A stretch of 64,000 bases of DNA from Gymnothorax reevesii (lineage: Eukaryota; Chordata; Actinopteri; Anguilliformes; Muraenidae). The notes beneath the pieces were generated by a model. It was given only the letters and a program-made list of their open reading frames with translations, was not told the origin of the DNA and searched no databases. A program made the position numbers and the translations under genes. Each line of letters begins with the position of its first letter. Position 1 is the first letter of the stretch. The DNA is taken from contig CM056592.1 in assembly GCA_029721435.1 (NCBI GenBank), positions 34,731,611-34,795,610 of the forward strand. The letters run 5' to 3'. Of this stretch, positions 20,158 through 31,176 are shown piece after piece.

Positions 20158-21245
20158 TCATTTTGGGTAGATTGAAAGAATTGAGCTAGGTGACTATAAA
20201 AGACACTTTCCCAACCTTCGCTCACAATGTGTGAAAATCTGACTGGGCTCTTCGCACTTTAGCGTGTACTGTTGCCACCGCAAAATGAATTGGGAATTGT
20301 GGATTGCCTTGCTTATTTGTTGGAACTCCTGCGCTCCTCTACTGTAGATCCCAAGAATATGATTTGAGCGACTGAGAAGCATCGGAAAATAGGTTACAGG
20401 CTTCATTTCGAGGCCGCGGATGTGGCGTTCTCGTGATGGAGTTTGTGGCGGAGGTGGTGACGGCTCTGAGGATGTGCGGTTGGAGGAAAGCGAGTCAGTG
20501 GGTTGCGGGGCTCTCGGGGAAAAGGCTTCGTGTGTGTTCTGTTCTTGACAGGGCCTGCTCAGTGAGTTATCACATAACTCAACAACACACTCTCTTTATG
20601 AGAGCCTACTGAAGGTGGGTAGTGCGAGGCTGAAAGGCGTTATTACACTACAAAATTGAAAGGATGAAAATGACAGGACGGAATATCAGGCCTCGACGCT
20701 CCTCGCTCCAATCACTCTGTTTTCTTGGAGAGATGATCAGAGCTACAGATTAGATTATTTACAAGGGGGAGGAACACTGCTCCCGTTTCGGATTTTGACA
20801 GAGTGAGCAACCTCCGTTTCTCTCTCTTTTCGCTGGTTTTTTTTGTTTTGTGTTTTGAGAGGCTGGGCTTGAATTCAACAACGCTCGCTGCCCGAGCTAT
20901 AAACAGAGGGTTGTTATCGTGCCATAAGTCTGAGATGAAAATGAGAACAGGCTTTAATTCTGTCAGACTGGCCTTTTCGTGGAGACTGTGCGAAACGGTC
21001 CACTCGCAGGTGTGATGGGAATACCGATGCTGTGTGCAAAATGACAGCTTGCAGAGCTGTGTCATTAAAGCAGTAATCCTGCCTTATTATTTTAGTCCAT
21101 GAAACTGCCGCATGAGGCAACAAACATCTCCTGAATCTGTTCCTCGGCCCAGGTAGGGTCCGCCCGGCCTCCGCCAGCTGGCCGCTCAGTGGTCTCCTCT
21201 CACTCCTGGCTCAGCACTGTCCCTGACAGAAGCACGGCTGTGCTG
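20158..21245. promoter_or_regulatory. unique sequence with candidate regulatory core
   Basis: 20700-21130 is even in composition and non-repetitive, with CTACAGATTAGATTATTTAC near 20750 and GTCATTAAAGCAGTAATCC near 21061. Short open frames on both strands overlap each other and show no domain. Confidence 0.22.
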
Positions 21246-21800
21246 AAGAGTGTGTGTGTGTGTGTGTATGTGTGTGTTTATATGTGTGTTTGATTGCTTG
21301 TATGTACATGTGCATGGGACTATATGCTAAACGTGTTTGCGTGAATGTATTTATCTGTGTCCTTGTGCGTGTGTGTGTGTCCATGTGTGTGCGCATGTTT
21401 GCAGGTGTGTGTATTCGTAGATGTCTGTGTGTATGTATGTGTGTGCGCGTGTGTCTGTGTGAGCGCATGTGTACGTGTACTGTGTGTGCGTTCATACTTG
21501 TATGCGCTGATGCGTGTGTGTGTACATGGGTGTCTGTGTGAGCGCATGTGTACGTGTACTGTGTGTGCATTCATACTTGTATGAGCTGATGCGTGTGTGT
21601 GTACATGGGTGTGCGTGCGGTGGTGCGTCCACACACTGTATGTATTTGTGCCGGTGTGTGCACGTCTGAGTGTATGTAACATACGTTCATACATTTGGGT
21701 GTGTGTGCCCATACATTTGGTGCCTTTGAGTCTCTGCCTTTTGCATGTGCATGGCTGAGTGTGTCAGCATGTATGTGTGAGTGTGCGTGTTTGTGTGCGT
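21246..21800. repeat. long TG-rich repeat with a 79-base tandem duplication
   Basis: About 550 bases of degenerate TG/TGTGCG sequence. Within it, 21455-21533 is repeated as 21534-21612 with only two mismatches that I can see. Open frames on both strands, rich in Cys/Val or Thr/His, are by-products of the repeat. Confidence 0.95.
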
Positions 21801-22174
21801 TTATTGGTGTGTTGAGCATTCTTACACATTTAGGCCCAGAATGTGGGGACCAGCCGCTAAAAATCAGTCCTCATGTTACATTACTCCTTCCTCCACTGTT
21901 AAAATAAGGAACAGCTTCACACGCTGACCTTTGTGCATTAACTGGCTCATTATCACCAACTTTATGTTTCTGGGGATTCAGAAGAATCCCAGAGTAACAC
22001 AAAAATGGGCCTTTAGCTTTGAATACAGATTCCTGATGGTACTGTACAGTCGGCTACCACTCTCCGAAGATCTGTGACAGACTCTGAGATGGAAGGCAGA
22101 GGGAGGTGCTCCTTCATAACGAAAGCATTTAATGTTGACGAGACTCAGACATTCATTCCAAACATGGACATTCA
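21801..22174. other. unremarkable non-coding sequence
   Basis: No gene, repeat or motif cluster seen between the TG block and the Tc1-like element. Confidence 0.4.
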
Positions 22175-22499
22175 GACCCATTTCCAAAAAAGTTGGGAAG
22201 CAGTGTAAAATGTAAATTAAAACAGAATGCAGTGATTTGCAAATCAAGTCACCCAATATTTAATTGAAAATAGTCCAAAGACAACGTATCAAATGTTGAA
22301 ATTGAGACTTTATTTGTTTTTTGAAACATATCTGACCGTTTTGAGTTTGATGGCAGCAACATGTTTCAGTTAAGTTGGGACAGGGGCAAAAAGAGACTTG
22401 AAAAGTTTTATGCTGATTTTAAAAAAAAAAATCACCTGGTGGAACATCTCACAGCTAATTATATTAATTGGCCAGTAACATTGATTGGGTATAAAAAGA

Positions 22500-24160
22500 C
22501 TTTTGAATACAAACACAAAGTAGTTCGGCAATTTAAGAACAAATTTCTCAACGTAAAATTGCAAAGAATTTGGGGATTTCATCCTCAAAGGTACATAATA
22601 TTATTAAAAGATTCAGAGAATCTGGAGAAATCTCAGTACACTACGGAGGAGGCAAAAATGATATTGAATGGCCCTGATCTTGAGGCCCTCAGGTGGCTCT
22701 GCATTAAAAACACTCAGGATTCTGCAGCAGAATTTGCTGAATGGGCTCAGCAACACTGCAGCATTGTCAGGGAACACAGTTTGCCGCTGCATCCACAAAT
22801 GCAAGTTAAAACTTTGCCATATAGAGATTGAACCATATGAGACACTGCCGCCTTCTCTGGCCCTGAGCTCGTTTAAGAAGGATTGAGGCAAAGCAGAGAA
22901 CTATCCTGTGGTGTGACCGATCAAAATGTGAAATTCTTTTCGGAAATCATGGGCACTGCTTCGAGTTACAGAAGAGAGAGACCGCCCAGCTTGTTTTCAG
23001 TGCACAGTTTGGCGGTCAACATCCGTAATATTACGTGGGTGTATTAGCGCACATGGAATGGGTAAATTAACACATCTGGTAAGGCTCCACTAAACCTTTG
23101 TTGAATAAAGTATGAAGACATGCCTCCAATATGTTTGAAATTGGATAGTTTCTTTCAGACCATTTGATGGAATTTGGTGCAATTTTGTTCATGGGAGGGG
23201 TACCAGTGGGCCATCAGTCTGTCCAGTATTTTGGATATTATGCATGTGGGGTGACAGAAATAATGTGAATTCGAAGAAAGCTGGTCATTGATATGCATGA
23301 TGTCCAATATTCTGGAAATGGCTTATTTGAGCTATTTGCCTATTTGCGTAATATTCAGTTCCATTTAACATAGCATAAAATCAGATGTATTCCAACAAAT
23401 ACACGTGTACTCTAATGCATGTGTGTTTCAAGGTGTGTTATATGACTTATTTCAATCAAAACTTGAACAACATTAGACTATTTCTGACTTTTATCGTCTT
23501 ACCTTTAACTCAGTGGAAATTAATAAAATGTACTTTATGTGTTTTCAGGTTATTGATGAGCCAATACAACAGGGGTCCCCAATCCTTCCCAGAAAGGGCA
23601 GGTGTGGGTGCAGGCTTTCATTGCAACCAAGCAGCTACACACCTGACGCTACTAATCAAAAGAGCCCAGAGGGTTGATTAGTAGTATCAGGTGTGTAATT
23701 GCTTGGTTGCAATGAAAGCCTGCACCCACAGCGGCCCTATCTGGGAAAGATTGGGGACCCCTGCAATGCAACATAAAACCCTCCTAAGATATGTGCAAAA
23801 TATTGGACAACATGGGAAAAAGGGTTAATGCTGAAGAGTATATGCTGTATATAGGATTTCAAGCAAAATAAATTGTCATCCAGCCATCTTTTTTGGGGAA
23901 GGCTTAGCTCATTTTAGCTAGACAATGCCAAACACCACATTCTGCACATTTTACGACAACAGGGCTCCAAAGTAAGAGTCTGGATGGTAAACTGGTTTGC
24001 CTGCAGTCCAGACCTGTACACATTAAGAATATATGGTAAAATATGAGTAAGGAGCCTGCAAAATATTGATTAGCTGAAATACTACATCAAGCAAGAATGA
24101 GAAACATTCTGCTTTCAAAACGATAGCAGTTGGTCTCCTAAGTTTCCAAACACTCACAAA
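22500..24160 (+). pseudogene. Tc1-like transposase pseudogene of copy C
   Basis: N-terminal helix-turn-helix remnants lie in the open frame ending at 22831 (GPDLEALRWLCIKNTQDSA and EFAEWAQQH match the second DNA-binding unit). After a frame change the catalytic domain appears: CDRSKCEILFGNHG near 22915-22960 (first Asp region), then a foreign insert, then DNAKHHI.HILRQQG near 23925 and WFACSPDL near 24000. The residue at the catalytic Glu position reads as Leu in TLRIYGKI, and stops follow. Non-functional. Confidence 0.87.
23570..23763. mobile_element. hAT-type MITE, 194 bases, nested in copy C
   Basis: CAGGGGTCCCCAATCCTTCC and the complement of GGAAAGATTGGGGACCCCTG are terminal inverted repeats, and the whole element is nearly a palindrome through GGTGCAGGCTTTCATTGCAA. 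Target duplication CAATACAA (23562-23569) and CAATGCAA (23764-23771) agrees at seven of eight bases. CAGGGG ends with an 8-base duplication fit hAT. Confidence 0.94.
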
Positions 24161-24444
24161 GTGTTGTTTTATGGGGAGGTGATGCTAAACAGTGGTAAAC
24201 ATGCCCCCGCCCCAACCTTCTGACACGTGTTGCTGGCATCTGATTCAAAATGAGCGCCTGTTTTTCAAAAAACAATGAAATTTCTGTTTCCACATCTGAT
24301 ATGCTGTCTTCGTACTATTTTCAGTGTAATATTTATCAATTAAATATTTATTATTTGAGAATCAGTTTAAATGATTTGCAAATCACTGGATTCTGTTTTA
24401 ATTTACGTTTTACATAGCGTCCCAACCCTTTTGAAAGTGGGGTA

Positions 24445-26200
24445 GCAGTTTGTAATAATGGCTCACATTGAAAGAATTGCACAGTAAACTGCAATGGACA
24501 TGCATATGAAGTAGTTGAAATGAATTGTTTCGTGATTGAAAAGCATCTCAAATTCAAGCAAATTAAATGATAACAGATGGGGATTATGAATTATGGGCTC
24601 AGACATAAATAAAAGTTATAAATACATTTAGCCCTTGGCAAAAAGATAAATAAATACGCCCACTTTGGGACAGCTGTGTTTGGCTATAATTGCTGTGCTG
24701 TCACCTCTTCAAATGAAGCAGCTCGACATCTTTGCATCAGTGATATGACGGAGGCTGTATGATTAATTCATTGCCATCGTAGACTTCAAAGCCATTCTGT
24801 CCTGTTGCGGAGTCACCCTGTTGGTTTGTAGCTCAGTAACATTTCAGTTTCCTTTTTGACTTTTTTCATTTCAGCTTCAGTTACTTCTCTCTTTTTATTT
24901 GGCCCGTGTATTTGTTTATTTCCATGCGCTCTGTAACACGATAATTATCGCAAACATAGAGACGTTTCACGGCGTATTTAGAGTCATGCATTTATCCCAC
25001 TTCATGAAGAATTTGCTTTCCTCCGATAAGATTCCAGACGTGTAATTTGGGATTTGGCAGCGTTTACGAGCAGCGTGTGCCTCATCAGATGCAGTTATTT
25101 GTCAGCTAAACTCTACAAAACTTAGCTACCTGTTATGGCAGGAAATAAAGTTCTCCGGGTTGCTACCGCTGATCCACAGACGAAAGTTTGGGTTTTGGCA
25201 TCAATCACAGTGCTCATCATCGCTAGAAAATCATATAATTAAGTCCAAACTTGAAAGATTCTCTTTGAAGGAGCTGCAGGCGTTTCTGTTGCTGTGTTGG
25301 GCTTATTTGTCAAGGGCCCTCGTCTACCCGCTCACTCTCTTTCCCAAGATATCTGTACAGTGAAGTAAGCTTTGGCTGAGCAGCGGTGCCTGTCTATCGC
25401 GCGTAGCCTACAGCTGCACTGCTAGATGCTTCATTAAAGAGCTCGGATCCTCCGTCCTTATTTTTGGAAAGAAATGTTGGAGTGAAAGGATTGCGGAAAA
25501 ACTGCCAGAAAGCAGAGAAAGACAGAGAAAAGGAGCGGCAATGAGAGTTCTGAGCGGCTTTACTGTGTTTCTGCACTCTTCAAAGTCGTCTGGCCCGGCG
25601 CTGGTTCTCGTGGCATTTCTATGACGATACCTTGATCAGGTGATTGGAGAGCTGGTGGCAGAATTCTGACGAGCAGTCGTGTCTCCTAGAGACTGTCAGT
25701 GAGTCATTTCCTCATTCTGTCTTAAACATATTTTTAACAGTCCTCACAGATTGAGTCTTCCCAGCCCTGGGCTGTGTTTTCAGCCAATTACCCGCCGTTA
25801 AATATTTTGCTCATCAACGAGGAGGTTGAGCAAAGGAGCATTTTTATTTTATAAACATAGAACACCTTCACAACAATTACCCCCTTTTAAATAAGCGCGT
25901 GCGATAATATTCACGTGTCATGCAAAAATTGACTTCCCCAAGCTGTTCAAGTGAACGAGAACTGAGATCATTGTTTGGAGAGCGGGGAGCCTCAACTCTC
26001 TCTGGCATACAAATAAAATTTTTAAAATGCTGGAACTGGCTTCAGCTGTGAGCAAAGCTAAGGCTCTAATGAATAGGTTCATTAGAGACATGTCAAGGTG
26101 ATGCAGAGCTGTCGACTCTCTGCTTATTGTTCAAATACTCTGCCGTCTGACTAACAGACTCGAGCTGGAACTGTGTGGAAGTAGAACTCGACTGCGCTCC
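24445..26200. promoter_or_regulatory. unique sequence with candidate regulatory stretches
   Basis: Two stretches stand out. At 24650-25110 there are CGATAATTATCGC (a near-palindrome, 24940-24952) and GTCATGCATTTATCCC. At 25780-26170 there are GCTCTAATGAATAGG and TTCATTAGAGAC, which form an inverted pair around 26070-26092. Neither shows coding potential. The inverted TCTAATGAA motif is the most specific element here. Confidence 0.28.
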
Positions 26201-26204
26201 GCAC

Positions 26205-26465
26205 TATATACCCCCTCGGCGAGCCTTACAGGTGGGCATGCCTGACCTTTGACCTTCAAAAAATTAGGTGGAAATTGGAGCTATGACCTTGACATCAAAT
26301 TGGCTTCTGGCAACGCCAAATATGCGTAAGCTGTTTAAAGTTGAGGGCTGTCCCTTCAACGGTTCAGCGGGTAGCCGTGACGGTCGATGGTAGGACAGAC
26401 GGACGGGCAGACTGATGACGAATGAGATGACAATACCCCCCCAAAATAAAAGGAGGGCGACGCTT
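26205..26465 (-). repeat. GTCTGTC-run repeat copy, minus orientation
   Basis: On the minus strand GGGGGGGTATTGTCATC (about 26430) leads to GTCTGCCCGTCCGTCTGTCC (about 26395-26414) and a body ending near 26205. The head GGTATTGTCATC is shared with the copy at 27645, which supports a common family. Confidence 0.55.
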
Positions 26466-27333
26466 GGCTTTGAGTCCCAGCAGACAGTGATATTGATGGT
26501 TCTGCGTGGTAAAATGATCCTTATCTATTTCTTCAGATGCGCGAGGGTGTTGTAGAGTCCTTGTATTTTTCCCTGTCAGCGTTGTTCGTTTTGAGGTGAC
26601 CTCCAGAACCGAAGTGGCGAGCGTCCTGTTGGATTGGGCTCTAGTGGGTCAGGTTCTGATGGAGATGTTGGGCTGGGGTTGTCATCATCGCCGTGTGCGG
26701 GTGCACATCAATGCTAATCACGCGTATTGACACGTCTGGGCTTATAACAATAGAGCGCTCTGTTCAACCTGCAGGGTACTCACTTCTGTGCTGTCGTACC
26801 CTTGCCAGGTCACAGGCAATTTGTAACTGCTGGTTGGCTCGCCTTTCTTTACTCAGGGAGAATAGAAAAAGGCACAGGCGGGGAAAAATTTAATACTTTG
26901 GTGTTTGGATTGTTGCTTAAGTTCTGGCATTGTACTTGGGGAAAGGCAAGCTTTTTTTTCTCTGTCCTTTCTTTGTGTTTCATAGCGAGTTCTGTATAAA
27001 AGCTTATGCAGCACTTTTTTGTTCAGAAAATATACATATTTCAGCTTCTCAGGATTCACTAACTTTTTTCGACGCCGGGAGGTGAGGCAAGGACAGCTTC
27101 AAAACACCGAAACAATGAAAAAAACGGGAATTCTTGTGAGAAACATGAAACCTAAATTCTCTCTTTGATTCTGCATGCCCTGTCTGTCAGGTTGTAATAT
27201 ACAGAGTTGACATTTGAATCGAGTTTGAAATACCGGCATTAGAAACTTTGGGCGAAGTTCACGGTGAATCTCCTTGATGCCTCTCATCAACAGTTTCTGA
27301 GAGCCTTCTTGTTCTTCTGTATTTGTCTTTCAG
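26466..27333. other. non-coding sequence
   Basis: Unique sequence. No repeat structure and no convincing open frame. Its right end is a pyrimidine-rich tract leading to the possible splice acceptor at 27331-27333. Confidence 0.3.
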
Positions 27334-27459
27334 AACCACAGAAGAAGAAATGCTGAGCTTGTGAGTTTGACCTCAGACGCCCCAGGAGCCAGTGTCAGTG
27401 AAGCAGCAAGTGGACATTCGAGAGAGGAAGTCACAGGCGCGGCCGGCATCTGCAGAAAG
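27334..27459 (+). other. candidate exon of unknown gene
   Basis: A strong acceptor (pyrimidine-rich CTTCTTGTTCTTCTGTATTT...TCTTTCAG ending at 27333) and a usable donor (AGAAAG then GTAGTC, 27460) bound 126 bases, exactly 42 codons. One frame is open throughout, starting NHRRRNAELVSLTSDAPG and ending GAAGICRK. The other two have early stops, one reading PQKKKC then stop and one TEEEMLSL then stop, so it could also be a terminal or an untranslated exon. I recognise no protein family. No neighbouring exon of similar quality was found, and the match may be chance. Confidence 0.2.
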
Positions 27460-27644
27460 GTAGTCCTGGTTTTGTTCACTAAATTACCCTTTAAAACTCC
27501 CACACTTGAATGACAGAAATCGCTGCCAGTCTTGACCGCCTCTTTGAGTCAACAGTTCTCATCATGTGTGGATACATAATACCTCAGTTGAAAGACTGGC
27601 CTTTTGTCTACCCATGCTAATAATTTTCAATTTGTAGTTTTTAT

Positions 27645-28344
27645 TACCCACGGCCCAACTTCAGGCCGAAGGGTATTGTCATCAGTTCGTCGTCTGTCTG
27701 TCTGTCTGTCTGTCCGTGTGTGCACCTCTAAAGTCAGCATCAATAAACTAGTTACCCATGCCAAAACATTTTAGGTAATGTAGGGAACCCAGGCCAGGAA
27801 ACACTTTTTCAGATCGGGCCATTTTTTGGGGGAAAAATGGCATTTTCGGCGTTTTTGTAAAAAACTTGATTTTGATGAAGCATTTCAGCTAAGAGGTTTA
27901 TACCTGGGGGAACGATCATATAAATGCAGGGCTCTAGATTAGTGAAAAAAATGTGAATTTTCCAACATTTTTGTGGGACTTTGGGCATTTTTGTATTTGT
28001 AAATGTATGTTCTGTGGAATTCTACTTTGGTAATTGTGTAATTGTTCTGGTACACTTCATAAGTCAGGCCGAGGGTGTTCAGACGCGGGCGTTTCTTGTT
28101 ACTTTTACCTGTATTTTATGCCAATTATTGCAAAACTACTTCTTGAGAAAAGAGTCGTTTAAGTACGGTGCAACAGTTTCAGTTAGATGTTTTTTTGCTT
28201 TTTTTTCCCCAACGTTACCATGGGGATACAATGGAGAACCATTTTGTGCAGGAAATGAGGTTGGAACAGCAGGAGTCCAGAGGACTACTTAGGCCTCCGC
28301 GGCTGATTTGGGTTTCAAATCAGCCGAAATGCTTCCGCGGGCCT
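27645..28344 (+). repeat. hairpin-headed GTCTGTC-run repeat, longest copy
   Basis: It starts with TACCCACGGCC pairing with GGCCGAAGGGTA (27645-27675), then TTGTCATCAGTTCGTC and a GTCTGTC run (27692-27717), then about 550 bases of body with weak coding potential. It ends in a second hairpin: GGCTGATTTG, GGTTT loop, CAAATCAGCC at 28301-28325, enclosed by outer arms AGGCCTCCGCGG and CCGCGGGCCT. The ends are inferred from the two hairpins. I cannot name the family. Confidence 0.5.
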
Positions 28345-28864
28345 CTTTGAAGATTTATGAAATCTTCAATATCCAAGCGAAGTATTAGAAAACGTACTTT
28401 AGGTTTATCACCATTGCTGAATATTTCACTATTTTTAAAGGTCTAAAATGTAACATTGGCATCTGATTGCACTATTATTATTATTAATGCATAAATACGT
28501 GCCCTCCATCACTCCATCATATGTGGGCAGAGCCTAAGTTAGCTCTGGTCACCTTGCAGTGAAGTGCTCTCCCCTGGAACAGAGGTGCCTGAGAGGATTA
28601 TATGAGTCAGGTGGAGCTGCATTGTGATGGAAGTGCAGACAGCTGAGGTATGAATCCAGGCCAAAGGCAGGCAGCCGCGAGGATAATGTTCCCTCCCAGC
28701 AATTAAGCACCGGAGGCTTTGAATGCTGTTGGAAGAACCATGAAAAGGATGTCAGGCATAAACTATTTTTGTCCTTTGCAATAGAGGGGAATAAATCCTC
28801 TTTTATATACCTTTTTTTTCCCATTTGTTTCCAGGGAAACAAATTACTTTTTTTACAGAGAGTA

Positions 28865-28891
<27 letters not shown>
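28865..28891. repeat. (GA)n microsatellite
   Basis: Pure GA array of about 13 units. Confidence 0.95.
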
Positions 28892-28895
<4 letters not shown>

Positions 28896-29476
28896 TGCTT
28901 GATATGTTTTTGTTCTTCTTTTGTTGGATTCAAGTTCATATCATAGTGATCTTCTGGAGCTAACGATGAGCTGCCGGGCATTAGCATTCCGAAAGGGCCC
29001 TTGTTGCGGGCAGAGAGGAGTCAGGCTTGAACCGCAGTATGGTAGACCCATTAGGACGGTGGGTCGGTGGGTCAGAACCCGCACGGGGTGACTCCGTTCC
29101 CGGCAGGGGGGCCGCGTGCCGGGATACACTCCAACGAGAGCCCCTGGCCCGCAGGCGTCGATGAGAGGCTCCTCCACACTTGGTTGGAAAACAGCAGGGG
29201 ATCCAGGACTTGCAGTCCAAGACAAATTGGTACAGGAAGGCTCATTTCCCCTCCCCAGCATGAGGCACTGCTCTATGACTCCGTGTAAACAAGTGCTCCC
29301 AAGGGCATACCTGCATCGGTAATGGCGTGAGCCGAGGCTGGCCGTTTACTCTGCTCTCTGCCAGACACCGGTATGCTGATGTGCCAATGGGAGGCTTTAT
29401 GGAGGAAGTAAAACCGCGTTCAGTAACAGTGCAGCACGAGAGCTGACTCTGGCTCCCCGGCAAACGCCCTGGGCAA

Positions 29477-29502
29477 CTCTCTCTCTCTCTCTCTCTCTCT
29501 CC
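29477..29502. repeat. (CT)n microsatellite
   Basis: Pure CT array of about 12 units. Confidence 0.95.
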
Positions 29503-29590
29503 GCATCCATACTGCTGCTGCCAAATGGGCAGTCTTCCTGCTGAACATACTCCTGTATCCTCTGCAGTCACGCGGCCCATCATCGCCCAG

Positions 29591-30279
29591 GCAAAATCAT
29601 TTTCGTAAAAAAAAATAATAATAATGAAGATGTAAACTCAATTTAATGAATGTTTGTATGTCGAGGGGTTGGAGCACAACGGTTATATGTCCAAATTTTG
29701 TGATTTTGAGATTTTAACCTCCTGTCACACATTTCTATCAGCTAATTCTTGGAGCACAATAATTATATGTCCATGCGCCTCAGTTTTAAACGGAATTCAC
29801 ATTTTCATTTTGTCCAACAAAATCTGTTTATATGAATTAAACATTGATATTTTGATGTATAAACATGAATGGTATTGCAGAATCATCTGTCTGCCATTGT
29901 AAACAAAATGAACTTCAATCTCTCACCATTGTCTCATGTCACATCAAGTGCTAGAATTGTTGGGGCACGGAGGTGACACGTCCGTTTTGGCAATTTAGGC
30001 CACGATGTTGCAGCACCACACTTTTGAAAACTTCCATGTCCAGTATACTTCTGAACCATGCAGTAAAAGAGTGACTGACATAAAAATGATATAAATGATT
30101 TAATAGAACATTTACAAATCTAAAAATCAATTTTTCTCAAAACCTCTAAAATGGACACGTAAGCATTGCGCTCCAAACCCTCAATGTGTAATTTTCATTA
30201 AAAAAAAAGCAATGATTATAAATTAGGGTTACATTTCCATGTTGTTCTTCCTGTTAAGCTTGTGTTTATAATCAGGAAA
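29591..30279. other. AT-rich non-coding sequence
   Basis: It holds small internal repeats such as GGAGCACAA...TATATGTCC, seen at about 29670 and 29752. No gene. Confidence 0.35.
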
Positions 30280-30910
30280 CTGAGTTTTCGGGCATGGCAT
30301 GGACTCGCCTTGGATGCAAATGCCACCAAAATTTCATTCCTGGTACACAGAGGAAGAAATATGTTGTTTTGTGTGACCCTTTGACCCTTCCTGTTGCACT
30401 ACCATCAGTTCAAATTTAACAAACTTTACCCATTTTACAAGTGCAACAACTCAAACAGCTTTGATGGGAATCATGTCAAACTTCTCGTGATCTTTCTGGT
30501 GTACAGAGAAGAGCCGTGATTGACGTCGGTCGCCCTCTGACCTTTGTAGTTCCACCACCACGAGGCCAAAGTTTGAATTTTCAGGAATCGCAACTACTTA
30601 CACATCTTTTATTAGAATGGTGTCAAATCTGCTTTTAACATTCCTGGTGCATATAGGAGGAGGTTATTAATTGTGCTGGCTCTGTAATGTTTCCTGTTGC
30701 CCCACCATCTGGCCACGTTTAACAATTCCGTTTATGTTTCCTTCTGCGGTCGTTCCACGTTAATATGGCTGATTTTAGTAAAGACCTTCCTTGTAGCACC
30801 ATGCCCCGGCCAAACTTAACTTTTTCAAAAATGTAGTTGGTTAAACACTTCTCGCAAGAATCTGGTAAAATTTGCTGTGCGCCACCATTAAGCCAAGCAA
30901 TAAAAATTGC
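30280..30910. repeat. degenerate tandem repeat, unit about 150 bases
   Basis: The order CATTCCTGGTACACAGAGGA, then a T-rich spacer, then CTTCCTGTTGCACTACCATC and a CAAATTTAACAA-like end recurs near 30340-30422, 30495-30580 and 30640-30725, with weaker partial units near 30790 and 30870. Spacing between the first three is about 145-155 bases. Divergence between units is high, so the array is old. Confidence 0.65.
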
Positions 30911-31142
30911 CTCAAGGGTGAATGGTGTTGGTGCTGTACCCTGCTGTTGTCCATCGACAGCATTTGTGTAGTTTAAATACTATATATAATACTAATACTT
31001 TATACTTCTATTCTTGATTAGAATAAACAAGTAGCTTGTGTGCTTTTGTGATGCAGAATATGCACATGCTGCCGTAGTCGAAATACTGCCACCCAGGTCA
31101 AGCATGATAAATGTGAAAAATGTCTATGCATATATATAGGTG

Positions 31143-31145
31143 CTG

Positions 31146-31176
<31 letters not shown>
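31143..31176. repeat. (TA)n microsatellite, left part
   Basis: TA array ending at the left terminus of the Tc1-like element at 31177. A longer TA array resumes shortly after the element's right end. Confidence 0.95.

Larger units (their letters stand above)
22175..24442 (+). mobile_element. Tc1-like DNA transposon (copy C) with nested sequence
   Basis: Left arm GACCCATTTCCAAAAAAGTTGGGA and right arm complement of CCCTTTTGAAAGTGGGG begin about 230 bases of inverted similarity, sharing GTAAATTAAAACAGAATSCA, GTGATTTGCAAATC and ATATTTAATTGA. TA follows the right end (24443-24444); the left one has decayed to TT/CA. The arms resemble those of copy B. Between about 23130 and 23850 the transposase reading is interrupted by foreign sequence including a MITE. 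Confidence 0.9.
28345..29590. promoter_or_regulatory. unique sequence with candidate regulatory stretches
   Basis: 28530-28830 and 28980-29580 are even-textured and GC-richer than the flanks. The second contains a CT array at 29477-29502. Overlapping open frames on both strands (28941-29261 minus, 29067-29322 plus) have no domain and shadow each other, which argues against coding. Confidence 0.2.

Noticed and set aside
21211..21819. Long Cys/Val-rich and His/Thr-rich open frames
   Set aside because: They are translations of the TG-rich repeat.
29010..29330. Opposing open frames in a GC-rich stretch, considered as an exon
   Set aside because: Frames are open on both strands, no splice pair bounds them and no domain is visible. 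Composition is the simpler explanation.
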